Shown: positions 26,974-36,085, numbered from the stretch's first letter. The stretch: DNA of 64,000 nucleotides from Chitinophaga caseinilytica (GCF_038396765.1 NZ_CP150096.1:62001-126000); one strand, 5' to 3'. The notes: generated from the sequence alone by a model not told the origin. Made by a program: numbers and translations.

Positions 26974-27890
26974 TTACTTCATTTGCTGGTACTTGTTGGC
27001 ATTCGGCACGTCGAGGACGGACAGCATCTGGATGGCCCGCATTTTTTCCTGCGGCGGCGCTTTGGAAAAGAGTTTCATCAGCTCTTCGTTCTTGGCGGCA
27101 AAAAAGCTTTGCACCACCATCGAGTTGGGCTGGTCTTCCTGGATGCCCATCAACATGTTCAGGCAATTCATGATGGCGGCGCGGCCCTTGTTCATGTCTT
27201 CGTACATCTGGTCGAGCCCCAGGCGGTGATAGGTATACATCACGTCGTGGAACCGCGCAAACTTGACGTTCAGCAGGTTGTCCTGCAGCCAGTAACGGTT
27301 ACGGTTGCCTTCGAAAGCTTTCCACCCGGAAACGTCTTTTCCGTCGGGGGCGTTATTCACAATATTAAGGGCTTTTTTAAAATAATTGTCGCCGCCGCGG
27401 GGGAAAACGAGTCGTAATCCAGCCCTAAAATGATGTAGCAGTAATAGGCGATAACGGCGGTGAGGTTGGATGCCAGGGGGTCGTTCCCGGAAATGCGCTG
27501 TTCGTTGAATTCCATGGGCTGGAACTCGACGTACCGGAAAACCAGGTTGTTATCCTGCGTGTTGAAAATGCTGGAGGTGTAGCTCGTGTTGAAGACGGGC
27601 CGGCCCGCCTGCACGGTGAGGCTCGCGCGGTAGGTATTGTTCCCGAGGTCCTGGGTAACGTTGAGGAGGAAATTGCATTCGATGCGTTCGGAAGTGGTGA
27701 ACGCGTCGTCTGTCCACCGCCGGCCGTTGATGAACTCGTTGAGGGCGGTCTGGAGGGTGGTGAAGATGCGTTTTTCCACGTTGGTGCCCAGTTGGGCGGC
27801 CTGAACGGAAACGTTGGCGCGGAATTCCTGGGCGCCGGCGGCAAGGGATGCCATCAAACAAAGGCAGAAAGCGAGAAGTTGTTTACCCAT
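26974..27890 (-). CDS. DUF4835 family protein (possible T9SS PorD), frameshifted as read at 27399-27403
   Basis: Signal peptide MGKQLLAFCLCLMASLAAGA, then an alpha/beta envelope protein. The N-terminal half ends GLDYDSFSP and then goes out of frame; the second half is in another frame from GGDNYFKKALNIVNNAPDG to NANKYQQMK. One extra base in the five-G run at 27399-27403 gives SPRGGDNYFKK and 305 residues, normal for DUF4835. I recall some databases naming this family PorD, a type IX secretion component; I could not check this. It overlaps coaBC by 8 bp, the standard Bacteroidota arrangement. Confidence 0.85.
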
Positions 27891-29088
27891 GTTGCATGTC
27901 GATTATAGCCGAAACGATTTCCCTGGCAGCGTCCTGCTTGGATTGCAGGGGAAGCTGGCGCTCCTGGCCGTCGGCGCGGAGGAGGGTGATTTTATTGGTA
28001 TCGTAGTTGAACCCGGCGCCGGGGTCGTTCAGGGAATTGAGGACCACCATGTCCAGGCGCTTGTCGTTCAGTTTCTTCAACGCGTATTCGCGTTCGTTAT
28101 TGGTTTCGAGGGAAAATCCGACGAGGGTTTGACCGTCTTTCTTCGAAGCGCCGAGTGCCCGGGCGATGTCCGCGGTTTTTTCGAGCTCGAGGTTCATTTC
28201 GTCGTCTTTCTTCTTGATTTTTTTATCGGCGACGTCGCGCGGGCGATAATCTGCCACGGCGGCGGCCATGACGAGGATGTCGGCTTTCGGCGCGAATGTG
28301 GTGCAGGCGTCGAACATCTGTGCGGCGGTCGTCACTTTTTCGGTGGTGACCCCGGCGTGGTGGGTTTCGCGGGGGGTGGGGCCGAGCACGAGATGGACGG
28401 AAGCGCCGGCTTCTGCGAGGGCTTCGGCGATGGCGATGCCCATTTTACCGCTGGAATGGTTGCTAATGAAGCGTACCGGGTCTATGGGCTCCTGGGTGGG
28501 CCCGGCGGATACGAGGGCGGTTTTGCCTTTGAGGGGCTGGCCGTCTGACCTGCCGGAAAAGAAGTTGTAGAGGTAGGAAACGATGGCTTCGGGCTCTGCC
28601 ATGCGGCCTTCGCCGAAGAGGCCGCTGGCCAGTTCGCCGCGGTGAACGGGGAGCTGGCGGTGGCCATAGGCGAGCAGTTTGCCGACATTGGCTTTGGTGG
28701 CGGGATGGAGCCACATATCTTCGTCCATGGCGGGTGCGAAAAGGACGGGGCAGGTGGCGGAAAGGTATACGGCGAGCAGGAGGTTATCGCAAATGCCGTT
28801 TGCCATTTTGGCGATGGTGTTGGCGGATGCGGGGGCGATGAGCATAACGTCTGCCCAGCGGCCGAGCATCACATGGTTGCTCCAGCTGCCGTGTTCGGAG
28901 ATGTGGACGCCGACTTCCTGTTTCGATAGGGTGGCGAGCGTGAGGGGCGTGATGAAATCGCAGGCGGAGGGGGTCATGAGCACCTTCACCTGGGCGCCTT
29001 CCTTGACGAGGAGGCGCACGAGCAGGGCGGCCTTGTAGGCGGCGATGCTGCCGGAAACGCCCAGTAGGATCTTCTTACCTTGTAACAT
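27883..29088 (-). CDS. coaBC: Bifunctional phosphopantothenoylcysteine decarboxylase / phosphopantothenate-cysteine ligase
   Basis: A 401-residue fusion. The N-terminal CoaC flavoprotein domain has GVSGSIAAYKA, catalytic His72 in GSWSNHV and APAMDEDMW (Asp where the usual motif has Asn). The C-terminal CoaB domain has VSAGPTQEPIDPVRFISNHS and GFSLETN. It performs two successive steps from 4'-phosphopantothenate to 4'-phosphopantetheine in CoA synthesis. It is third in the bamD-rpoZ-coaBC-DUF4835-DUF4296 operon. Confidence 0.96.
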   Translation of the reverse strand: MLQGKKILLGVSGSIAAYKAALLVRLLVKEGAQVKVLMTPSACDFITPLTLATLSKQEVGVHISEHGSWSNHVMLGRWADVMLIAPASANTIAKMANGICDNLLLAVYLSATCPVLFAPAMDEDMWLHPATKANVGKLLAYGHRQLPVHRGELASGLFGEGRMAEPEAIVSYLYNFFSGRSDGQPLKGKTALVSAGPTQEPIDPVRFISNHSSGKMGIAIAEALAEAGASVHLVLGPTPRETHHAGVTTEKVTTAAQMFDACTTFAPKADILVMAAAVADYRPRDVADKKIKKKDDEMNLELEKTADIARALGASKKDGQTLVGFSLETNNEREYALKKLNDKRLDMVVLNSLNDPGAGFNYDTNKITLLRADGQERQLPLQSKQDAAREIVSAIIDMQHG

Positions 29089-29164
29089 CTGGCAAAATAA
29101 AAGCGGCAGAACAACGATATTCTGCCGCTATGAAATTAGTATTTTTCACAAATACAACGAAGGA

Positions 29165-29506
29165 TCAGGAATACAGATCGTCGTCGTTTTTGCGGAAATA
29201 GATCTTATTGTCCAGGAATTCCTGGGTAGCCTGAATCGCGGAATTCGCCATTCTTTCGTAGAAACGGGAGATTTCGATCTGCTCTTTGTTCTCGTGCACT
29301 TCTTCCAGGTTATCCGTGTGGGAGGCGAACTCTTCCAGTTTGGAGTGGAGCTCTTCCTTCACGGTAATATTGATCTGGTTTGCCCTTTTGGCAATAATGG
29401 CAATGGATTCGTACAGATTACCGGTTCTGTTTTTGATATCGGTCGTGTTTTTAGTCTCAACCCAGGGGTTCAGGCTACTGGACAGACTCCGTTTTATTTT
29501 GCTCAT
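29165..29506 (-). CDS. rpoZ: RNA polymerase omega subunit (Bacteroidota type)
   Basis: A 113-residue Rpb6/omega-type protein. NLYESIAIIAKRANQINITVKEEL matches the omega core that holds the beta-prime C-terminus. The extension with NKEQIEISRFYERMANSAIQATQEFLDNKI is typical of the longer Bacteroidota form. It overlaps the end of bamD by 32 bp and precedes coaBC; rpoZ-coaBC linkage is common across bacteria. Confidence 0.9.
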   Translation of the reverse strand: MSKIKRSLSSSLNPWVETKNTTDIKNRTGNLYESIAIIAKRANQINITVKEELHSKLEEFASHTDNLEEVHENKEQIEISRFYERMANSAIQATQEFLDNKIYFRKNDDDLYS

Positions 29507-30308
29507 TTTCCAGCGTTTTAATGTTATTTTTTGCTAAGGTAAAGTATTTTTCGGCATCCCCGCGCAATTTGCTGGAGGGATAGCGGTCATTGAACTCGAG
29601 ATATTCGTTTACGACGGTCTCGAAACGCTCTTTCTGGCGGAAGTGTACGCTGTTCTTGGCATAGTTATAATATGCCTTGATAGCCATATACTTATAGCTG
29701 TCGCTCCGCTCGGAGTCCGGGTAAGCGCGCATGAGGCTTTTGAAGGCCACGCCCGACGCTTTAAAGTGGCCGAGGTTGTAATACAGTTCGGCGGCGTTGA
29801 AATCTTTCTGTTCCAGTTTCCGGCGGAGGAGGTCGATCACGACGGAGGCCTCGGTGGATTTGTCGGACTGGGGATAGGTGTTGATGAAGGTCTGCATGGC
29901 TGCGATCGCCTTCATGGTATTGGTCTGGTCCAGCGCTACCTTGGGGGAGAGTTTATAATAGCAATAGGCTTGCTGATAGTCGATCTCCATGGCGCGGGGG
30001 CTGGACGGCAGGGCGTCCAGGTAATTCTTGAAGTGGAAGGCGGCCTGGGTGTAATCTTTCAGGTAGAAAGAACAGTAGGCGTATTTATAATACAGCGGCT
30101 CGAATTTGTCAGTGCCTTTGAATACGGGGATCATTTCCTCATATAAGGTCTGTGCCATCTGGTACTTCTTCTTCTCGTACATTTTATCGGCGTACGCTAA
30201 CTTCTTGTCCAGGTCATTGCTTTTTTCAATGCGCCTGAGTTCCCGGTTACAGGAAGCAGCAGCGAGCGTAAGGGCCACAAGGCCAACTAGTAAGAAAATT
30301 TTCCTCAT
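29475..30308 (-). CDS. bamD: Outer membrane assembly lipoprotein BamD
   Basis: The start is the ATG at 30308; a TTG five codons upstream would fall ahead of the predicted transcript start. 277 residues, lipobox AAASCNREL, then repeated TPR units (KKYQMAQTLYEEMIPVF, KDYTQAAFHFKNYLDALP, PQSDKSTEASVVIDLL, HFKASGVAFKSLMRAYPDSERSDSY). BamD helps BamA fold outer-membrane barrels and is normally essential. It heads the operon, with promoter TACCTTTG at 30321-30328. Confidence 0.94.
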   Translation of the reverse strand: MRKIFLLVGLVALTLAAASCNRELRRIEKSNDLDKKLAYADKMYEKKKYQMAQTLYEEMIPVFKGTDKFEPLYYKYAYCSFYLKDYTQAAFHFKNYLDALPSSPRAMEIDYQQAYCYYKLSPKVALDQTNTMKAIAAMQTFINTYPQSDKSTEASVVIDLLRRKLEQKDFNAAELYYNLGHFKASGVAFKSLMRAYPDSERSDSYKYMAIKAYYNYAKNSVHFRQKERFETVVNEYLEFNDRYPSSKLRGDAEKYFTLAKNNIKTLENEQNKTESVQ

Positions 30309-30320
30309 AAAAAAGAATCG

Positions 30321-30328
30321 CAAAGGTA
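30321..30328 (-). promoter_or_regulatory. Promoter -7 element for bamD operon (TACCTTTG)
   Basis: Exact TAnnTTTG on the minus strand, 12 bases before the bamD ATG; the leader would be about six bases. Confidence 0.55.
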
Positions 30329-30443
30329 CGAATTAAAAGCAAAATCCGGACTTGACATAATGGAGGGCCGTTAAAAATTTGCCAAAAAGCGGATTTTCGT
30401 CCCGCAGCGCGTTTTCAACACCAAAACCCCGGTTATAAACATT

Positions 30444-30532
30444 TTTTCCACACATCTCCAGCTTTATCCACAACCCACCCTTCCCCACATACCTCAAACC
30501 TGTGCCTGCAGGCACGATCCTCGTGTGGAAAA
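30444..30532. promoter_or_regulatory. DnaA-box cluster upstream of mraZ
   Basis: A perfect DnaA box TTATCCACA at 30464-30472, TTTTCCACA at 30444-30452, and TTTTCCACA on the other strand at 30524-30532, inside 90 bp. A weaker TTCCCCACA lies at 30481-30489. The 308-bp gap between bamD and mraZ holds these, the palindrome at 30502 and the MraZ sites, but no credible gene. Confidence 0.5.
30502..30515. repeat. Perfect 14-bp palindrome (GTGCCTGCAGGCAC)
   Basis: Self-complementary without spacer, lying between DnaA-like boxes ahead of mraZ. It suits a dimeric regulator site; the binder is unknown. Confidence 0.4.
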
Positions 30533-30560
30533 AATATAGAATACATTTTTTCGGTTAAAA

Positions 30561-30596
30561 GTGGGAAAAAGTGTTATTTTGTGTTAGAAAATGGAA
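30561..30596 (+). promoter_or_regulatory. Putative MraZ operator and mraZ promoter region
   Basis: Four TG[GT][GT/A]A-type pentamers start exactly 10 bp apart at 30562 (TGGGA), 30572 (TGTTA), 30582 (TGTTA) and 30592 (TGGAA), ending 21 bp before the mraZ ATG. MraZ is known to bind TGGG-like direct repeats at 10-bp spacing ahead of its own operon. TTATTTTG at 30573-30580, one mismatch from the -7 consensus, lies within them, fitting autorepression. Confidence 0.55.
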
Positions 30597-30616
30597 ATCA
30601 GGTACTAAAACGAAGC

Positions 30617-31087
30617 ATGACGGGCTTTTTAGGAGAATATGAATCTACGCTGGACGCAAAAGGGCGTTTCCTGCTCCCTGCCGGGTTTAAACGGCAGCTG
30701 CCGGAAGACGCAGGGGCCCAGTTTGTGCTGAACCGTGGCTTCGAGAAGTGCCTGACTTTGTACCCGATGAGTGAGTGGACGCCTATCCAGGAGAAAATTG
30801 CCAAGTTGAACGATTTTGATCCGAAAGTTAGGGAATTCCGCCGCTATTTTCTGAATGGTGCAACCATTGTGGAGCTGGACAGTGCAGGCCGCCTCAACAT
30901 CCCGAAGAACCTTGCTGTACATGCGGGGCTGGACAAAGACATCGTCCTGGCCGCAGCCAACAACAAGATCGAGATCTGGGACAAGGCCAAATACCAGGAG
31001 TTCTTTGATAATTTTTCACCGGAAGCCTTCAGCAATCTGGCCCAACAGGTCATGTCGCCCGACGGTAGCAATATCCCCGGGTTGTAA
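30617..31087 (+). CDS. mraZ: Transcriptional regulator / division protein MraZ
   Basis: The ATG at 30617 gives the family start MTGFLGEYESTLDAKGRFLLPAG; the GTG 12 codons earlier falls inside the operator repeats. 156 residues with two AbrB-type swapped-hairpin DNA-binding domains, each with its DxxGR signature (DAKGRFLLP, DSAGRLNIP). It is a known autoregulator of the dcw cluster, first gene here, with likely operators at 30561-30596. Confidence 0.95.
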   Translation: MTGFLGEYESTLDAKGRFLLPAGFKRQLPEDAGAQFVLNRGFEKCLTLYPMSEWTPIQEKIAKLNDFDPKVREFRRYFLNGATIVELDSAGRLNIPKNLAVHAGLDKDIVLAAANNKIEIWDKAKYQEFFDNFSPEAFSNLAQQVMSPDGSNIPGL

Positions 31088-31098
31088 AAACGGTACGT

Positions 31099-32007
31099 AT
31101 GGAAGCAGGTTTCTATCATCAGCCCGTCCTTCTCCAGGAAGTGATCGAGCATATGCAGATCCGGCCAGACGGCCTGTATATCGACGCCACTTTCGGCGGC
31201 GGCGGCCATTCCCGCGCGATCCTTTCGCACCTGGGGCCGCAGGGCCGGCTGGTGGTGTTCGACCAGGACGAAGACGCTTACCGCAACCGCATCCCGGACG
31301 AGCGGGTCACATTTGTCCGCGAGAATTTCCGGCACCTGGAGCGTTTCTGCAAGCTGCATAAAGCCCTGGGAGCCGATGGCATCCTCGCCGACCTTGGCGT
31401 TTCCAGCTACCAGTTCGATACGGCGGAGAGAGGGTTCTCCACGCGGTTCGACGGGGCGCTGGACATGCGGATGGACAACCGCGCGAAGCTGACCGCCGCA
31501 GACGTGCTCACCACTTATTCCGAGCATCACCTGCACCAGCTGTTCCAGGATTACGGCGAAGTGACCAATTCACGCACGCTGGCCAAAACGATCGTGACGC
31601 TCCGGAAAGCACATCCGCTGCGGACCATCGGGGAGTTCAAATCGCTCATCCAGCCCATCGTGAAAGGCAATCCGGCCAAATACCTCGCACAGGTATTCCA
31701 GGCGCTGCGGATCGAGGTGAACGACGAGCTGGGGGCATTGAAAGACCTTCTCACCCAGTCTACCGCCGTGCTCAAACCCGGCGGCCGGCTGTCGATCATC
31801 ACCTTCCATTCGCTGGAAGACCGGCTGGTGAAGAACTTTATGAAGAACGGCAGTTTCGAAACGGTGGAGGATAATCCCTACAGCTTCGAAACCCCGCCGA
31901 AAGTGTTCAGCCTGGTCACGAAGAAGCCGGTCACGGCCGGCGCCACCGAGTTGAAAGAGAACCCCAGAAGCCGGAGCGCAAAGCTGCGGGTCGCGGAGAA
32001 ACGCTAA
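31099..32007 (+). CDS. rsmH: 16S rRNA (cytosine(1402)-N(4))-methyltransferase RsmH
   Basis: A 302-residue SAM-dependent methyltransferase. It starts MEAGFYHQPVLLQEVIEHM, with the SAM loop DATFGGGGHSRAIL, DLGVSSYQFDTAERGFSTRFDGALDMRMD and the C-terminal SLEDRLVKNFM. It methylates C1402 of 16S rRNA in the ribosomal P site. It lies 11 bp after mraZ in the normal dcw order. Confidence 0.97.
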   Translation: MEAGFYHQPVLLQEVIEHMQIRPDGLYIDATFGGGGHSRAILSHLGPQGRLVVFDQDEDAYRNRIPDERVTFVRENFRHLERFCKLHKALGADGILADLGVSSYQFDTAERGFSTRFDGALDMRMDNRAKLTAADVLTTYSEHHLHQLFQDYGEVTNSRTLAKTIVTLRKAHPLRTIGEFKSLIQPIVKGNPAKYLAQVFQALRIEVNDELGALKDLLTQSTAVLKPGGRLSIITFHSLEDRLVKNFMKNGSFETVEDNPYSFETPPKVFSLVTKKPVTAGATELKENPRSRSAKLRVAEKR

Positions 32008-32083
32008 AGTTGTTACTTCCATCCTATCATCCCCTTTTACCGAATATACTGTCAGCATCATCAATCGCTAAACACGTAAAGGT

Positions 32084-32458
32084 TTGCAGGAAGAAGTAAA
32101 AGACATATCAGCGGAAATACCGCAGGAGAGCACCCCGGCAACGCCGCGGCGGGAATGGCGGCTGCGGATCAACTACCGGATGATCACGGACAACCTCCCC
32201 TTCATCCTCTTCCTCGCCGTAGTGGCATTGGTATACATCGCCAATAATCACCTCGCCGAGAAGAAGGTCATCCGGATCAACCGGCTCAGCCGCGAGATCA
32301 AGGAACTGAAATGGGAATACCTGAGCGTGAAAAGTGAACTGATGTTCAGAAGCAAACTGAGCGAAGTGAGCAAAGCCGTGGAACCCCTCGGCCTGAAAGA
32401 ACTCAGCACCCCGCCCCAACGGATCGAACCGAAGGCGAAAACCGACAACGAGCAATAG
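32084..32458 (+). CDS. ftsL: FtsL-like cell division protein
   Basis: A 124-residue bitopic protein with a ~45-residue cytoplasmic N-terminus, one membrane span (LPFILFLAVVALVYIANNH) and a periplasmic coiled coil (EKKVIRINRLSREIKELKWEYLSVKSELMFRSKL). Position between rsmH and ftsI, size and topology identify FtsL, which with FtsB and FtsQ activates FtsWI. The start is the TTG at 32084; an in-frame stop lies five codons before and the first ATG would remove half the cytoplasmic part. It is 76 bp after rsmH. Confidence 0.85.
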   Translation: MQEEVKDISAEIPQESTPATPRREWRLRINYRMITDNLPFILFLAVVALVYIANNHLAEKKVIRINRLSREIKELKWEYLSVKSELMFRSKLSEVSKAVEPLGLKELSTPPQRIEPKAKTDNEQ

Positions 32459-32492
32459 GAAATTCACACCGATACTGATTCTAACCCGGCAA

Positions 32493-34595
32493 ATGGAGAT
32501 TAAAAAAGACATATTATGGCGGTCGTATCTGTGCCTCATCGGCATGGGCATCTTCGCGGTCGCCATCGTCGGACGGGTAGTTTTCCTCCAACAGGTGGAA
32601 GGCAACTACTGGCGCAACATGTCCGACAGTCTCCACACCGCTTATATGGACCTCGACGCCGACCGCGGCACCATCTACTCCGAAGAGGGCCGCATGCTGT
32701 CTACCTCCATCCCCTACTTCGATATCCGCATCGACTTCAAAGCCGACGGCCTGCAGGATAAAAAGAAAACGGTATTCAAGGATAACATCGATTCCCTTTC
32801 CCGCGCACTTGCCAACCTGTTCATGGACCGCTCCGCGGCCGATTATAAAAAGATATTGCAGGAAGGCTATAAAGAAAAGGACCGTTACTTCCTCCTCAAG
32901 CGCGATATCCGTTTCGACCAATACCAGCAGCTCCGCACCTTCCCCATGTTCCGCCTCGGGCGCAACAAGGGCGGCCTCATCGTTGAGACCAAGAACAAAC
33001 GGATCAACCCCTTCAAGCTGCTCGCCAACCGCACCATCGGCCTGGCCCGCACCAACTCGCAGAACGTAGGCCTGGAAAATACTTACGACGCATTTCTCAG
33101 CGGCGTGACCGGGAAGCGCCTCATGCGCAGGATCGCCGGCGGCACGTATATGCCGGTAGAAGGGTACGACATCGAGCCGGAAAACGGGAAAGACGTCATC
33201 ACCACCCTCGACGTGAACATGCAGGACATCGTGGAAACGGCGCTCATGCGGATGATGGTCCAGAACGAATGCGTGCACGGCACCGCCATCCTCATGGAAG
33301 TGAAAACCGGCAAGATCAAGGCCATCGCCAACCTCGGCCGCCAACCCGACGGCACCTACTGGGAAGATATGAACCACGCCATCCAGAAAGGGGAACCCGG
33401 TTCCACCTTCAAACTGGCCACCATGATCGCCCTGCTGGAAGACGGATACATCACGCCGAACACGATGGTAGACCTAAATTATGGTCGCTGGCCCATCAAC
33501 CGCCGCATCGTATACGATTCCGAACCGCATCACCTCACCAACGTAACCGTCAAACGCGCATTCGAGCGCAGCTCGAACGTAGGGATGGCCAAGCTGGTGT
33601 ATCAATATTATGCGAAGAAGCCTAACGAATTCTCGGCCCGCCTCCGCAAACTGCATCTGGACGAGCTCACCGGCATCGACCTTCTCGGCGAAGGCAAGCC
33701 GATGATCAAGACCACGGCCAACAAAAGCTGGAGCGCCACCACCCTTCCGTGGATGGCGTTCGGTTATGAAGTGACGCAAACGCCCATGCATACCGCCATG
33801 CTGTACAACGCGGTAGCCAACGGCGGTAGAATGATGAAGCCCTACCTGGTGAACAGCATCCAGGAATACGGGCAACCGGTGAAAAACTTCGAGCCGGTGA
33901 TCGTGGCAGACAGCATCTGTTCGGCCAAAACGCTGAACGCGCTGCACGATATGCTCGAAGGCGTAGTACTGAACGGTACCGCCGCCAAACTGCAAACGCC
34001 CTACTACCGCTTCGCCGGCAAAACCGGCACCGCACTCATCGCGGACGGCAAGCGGGGCTATGCCGACAAGATTTACCAATCGTCTTTCGCGGGATATTTC
34101 CCGGCAGACGATCCGCAATACACCTGCGTGGTAGTGATCCGGAACAAGCCCCATGCCGCCAAATTCTATGGCGGCACCGTGGCTGGACCGGTTTTCCGCG
34201 AAGTGGCCGACAAGCTCTACGCCCTGGCCGTGAAGAAACCGCGTTACCTCGCGGGCAACGGCGGGCTGGATTCCATGATGGCCATGAAAGCCGGGAAAGG
34301 CAGTGAATGGAAAAGCGTAGCCGCCACGCTGGGCCTCCCTTACGCCGGCAGCCTCTCCAGCAGCAACTGGGTGACGGCAGACGTGAAAGGGAACAAACTG
34401 GCCTTCGAGCCGGTGAAACAACAAAGCGGCACCGTTCCCGATGTTAAGGGAATGGGCCTGAAAGACGCACTGTACCTGCTGGAAAATGCAGGGCTGCGCG
34501 TTGTGATCCGCGGCGCGGGAAAAGTGACCAGCCAGTCGCTCCCCGGAGGCGCCAACATAGGAAAAGAACAAACGATCATTATAGAACTGAGCTGA
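32493..34595 (+). CDS. ftsI: Division transpeptidase FtsI (PBP3-type) with C-terminal PASTA domain
   Basis: A 700-residue class B penicillin-binding protein. One N-terminal membrane anchor (YLCLIGMGIFAVAIVGRVVFL) is followed by a dimerisation domain, then the transpeptidase with S304-T-F-K307, S360-S-N362 and K510-T-G512. A PASTA domain (GTVPDVKGMGLKDALYLLENAGLRVVI) ends the protein, as often in Bacteroidota FtsI. It cross-links septal peptidoglycan together with FtsW, encoded 4 kb downstream. Confidence 0.96.
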   Translation: MEIKKDILWRSYLCLIGMGIFAVAIVGRVVFLQQVEGNYWRNMSDSLHTAYMDLDADRGTIYSEEGRMLSTSIPYFDIRIDFKADGLQDKKKTVFKDNIDSLSRALANLFMDRSAADYKKILQEGYKEKDRYFLLKRDIRFDQYQQLRTFPMFRLGRNKGGLIVETKNKRINPFKLLANRTIGLARTNSQNVGLENTYDAFLSGVTGKRLMRRIAGGTYMPVEGYDIEPENGKDVITTLDVNMQDIVETALMRMMVQNECVHGTAILMEVKTGKIKAIANLGRQPDGTYWEDMNHAIQKGEPGSTFKLATMIALLEDGYITPNTMVDLNYGRWPINRRIVYDSEPHHLTNVTVKRAFERSSNVGMAKLVYQYYAKKPNEFSARLRKLHLDELTGIDLLGEGKPMIKTTANKSWSATTLPWMAFGYEVTQTPMHTAMLYNAVANGGRMMKPYLVNSIQEYGQPVKNFEPVIVADSICSAKTLNALHDMLEGVVLNGTAAKLQTPYYRFAGKTGTALIADGKRGYADKIYQSSFAGYFPADDPQYTCVVVIRNKPHAAKFYGGTVAGPVFREVADKLYALAVKKPRYLAGNGGLDSMMAMKAGKGSEWKSVAATLGLPYAGSLSSSNWVTADVKGNKLAFEPVKQQSGTVPDVKGMGLKDALYLLENAGLRVVIRGAGKVTSQSLPGGANIGKEQTIIIELS

Positions 34596-34600
34596 TACAG

Positions 34601-36067
34601 ATGAAGACGTTGCGGGACATATTATACCAGGTGCAGATCCTGGACGTGCAGGGCAATAATGACATTGCCGTGCAGGCGCTGCATATCGACTCCCGCCAGG
34701 TGAAACCGGGAGACGTGTTCATCGCCATCCGCGGAGTGGCGGCCGACGGCCATGCCTACATCCCGAAAGCCGTGGCGCAGGGCGCCGCTGCCGTGATCTG
34801 TGAGGAAATGCCCGAAGTGACCGCCGCCAACGTTTGTTACGTGCGCGTGAGCAACAGCCACCAGGCGGCAGGGATCATAGCCGGCAACTTTTACGACAAC
34901 CCGTCGCGCAAGCTGCGGCTCGTCGGCGTTACGGGCACCAACGGCAAAACCACCGTGGCCACGCTCCTGTTCCGTTTGTACACGGCCATGGGGCATCATT
35001 GCGGTTTGCTGTCGACCGTGCAGAACCAGATCGGCGAGCGCATCGTTCCGGCCACGCATACCACGCCCGACCCCATCAATCTGAACGCCCTGCTGGCAGA
35101 CATGGTGAACGAGGGATGCGATTACGCCTTCATGGAAGTAAGCTCCCACGCCATTCATCAGCAACGCATCGCGGGGCTGCAATTCGCGGGCGGCATCTTT
35201 ACGAACATCACGCACGACCATCTTGATTACCACAAGACGTTCGACGAATATATCCGGGTGAAGAAATCGTTTTTCGACAACCTTCCCGCCTCCGCTTTCG
35301 CCCTCACGAACCTGGACGACAAGCGGGGCAACGTGATGCTGCAGAACACAAAGGCCCGCAAAGCCACGTACAGCCTGCGCACCATGGCCGAGTTCAAGGG
35401 AAAGATCCTCGAAAACAACCTCACCGGGCTGGTGATGCAGGTTGGCGCGAAAGACGTGCACTTCCGGCTGATCGGCGAATTCAACGCCTACAACCTCCTG
35501 GCCGTGTTCGGCGCAGCCGTGCTGCTGGGAGACGATAAAGACACCGTGCTGGCCGCGCTCAGCAACCTGAACGGTGCGGAAGGACGGTTCGATTACATCG
35601 TATCCAAAAACGAGCGCATCATCGGCATTGTGGACTATGCTCATACGCCGGACGCGCTCATCAACGTGCTCGCCACCATCAAAAACCTCCGCCAGGGCCA
35701 TGAGCAGATCATTACCGTGGTAGGCTGCGGCGGCGACCGCGATACCACGAAACGGCCCATCATGGGAGAAGTGGCCGCCGAACATTCGGACAAAGCCATT
35801 TTCACTTCAGACAACCCGCGGTCGGAAGACCCCGCGGCCATTATTAAAGAAATGGAAGCCGGCGTGAACGTGACCCAGCGGAAGAAAACGCTGTCGATCA
35901 CCGACCGCCACGAAGCCATCAAAACCGCCGTCAGCCTCGCGAAACCGGAAGATATCATCCTTATCGCGGGCAAAGGGCACGAAAAATACCAGGAGATCCA
36001 GGGCGTAAAGCACCCGTTCGACGATAAGCAGGTGCTGCGCGAGATCCTGGAAATGTTTGACAAATAG
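34601..36067 (+). CDS. murE: UDP-MurNAc-tripeptide ligase MurE
   Basis: A 488-residue Mur ligase. It shows the P-loop GVTGTNGKTTVATLLF, HTTPDPINL, the carbamylated-Lys region, and C-terminal SDNPRSEDP, the DNPR motif that marks meso-diaminopimelate as the added amino acid. It adds the third residue to UDP-MurNAc-L-Ala-D-Glu in the cytosol. It is five bases after ftsI. No murF lies in this cluster as visible: the next gene is mraY. Confidence 0.97.
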   Translation: MKTLRDILYQVQILDVQGNNDIAVQALHIDSRQVKPGDVFIAIRGVAADGHAYIPKAVAQGAAAVICEEMPEVTAANVCYVRVSNSHQAAGIIAGNFYDNPSRKLRLVGVTGTNGKTTVATLLFRLYTAMGHHCGLLSTVQNQIGERIVPATHTTPDPINLNALLADMVNEGCDYAFMEVSSHAIHQQRIAGLQFAGGIFTNITHDHLDYHKTFDEYIRVKKSFFDNLPASAFALTNLDDKRGNVMLQNTKARKATYSLRTMAEFKGKILENNLTGLVMQVGAKDVHFRLIGEFNAYNLLAVFGAAVLLGDDKDTVLAALSNLNGAEGRFDYIVSKNERIIGIVDYAHTPDALINVLATIKNLRQGHEQIITVVGCGGDRDTTKRPIMGEVAAEHSDKAIFTSDNPRSEDPAAIIKEMEAGVNVTQRKKTLSITDRHEAIKTAVSLAKPEDIILIAGKGHEKYQEIQGVKHPFDDKQVLREILEMFDK

Positions 36068-36085
36068 AAGATCACGACCAATTAT

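Noticed and set aside
30333..30515. 60-codon minus-strand ORF upstream of bamD
   Set aside because: It covers the DnaA boxes and lacks any protein-like feature.
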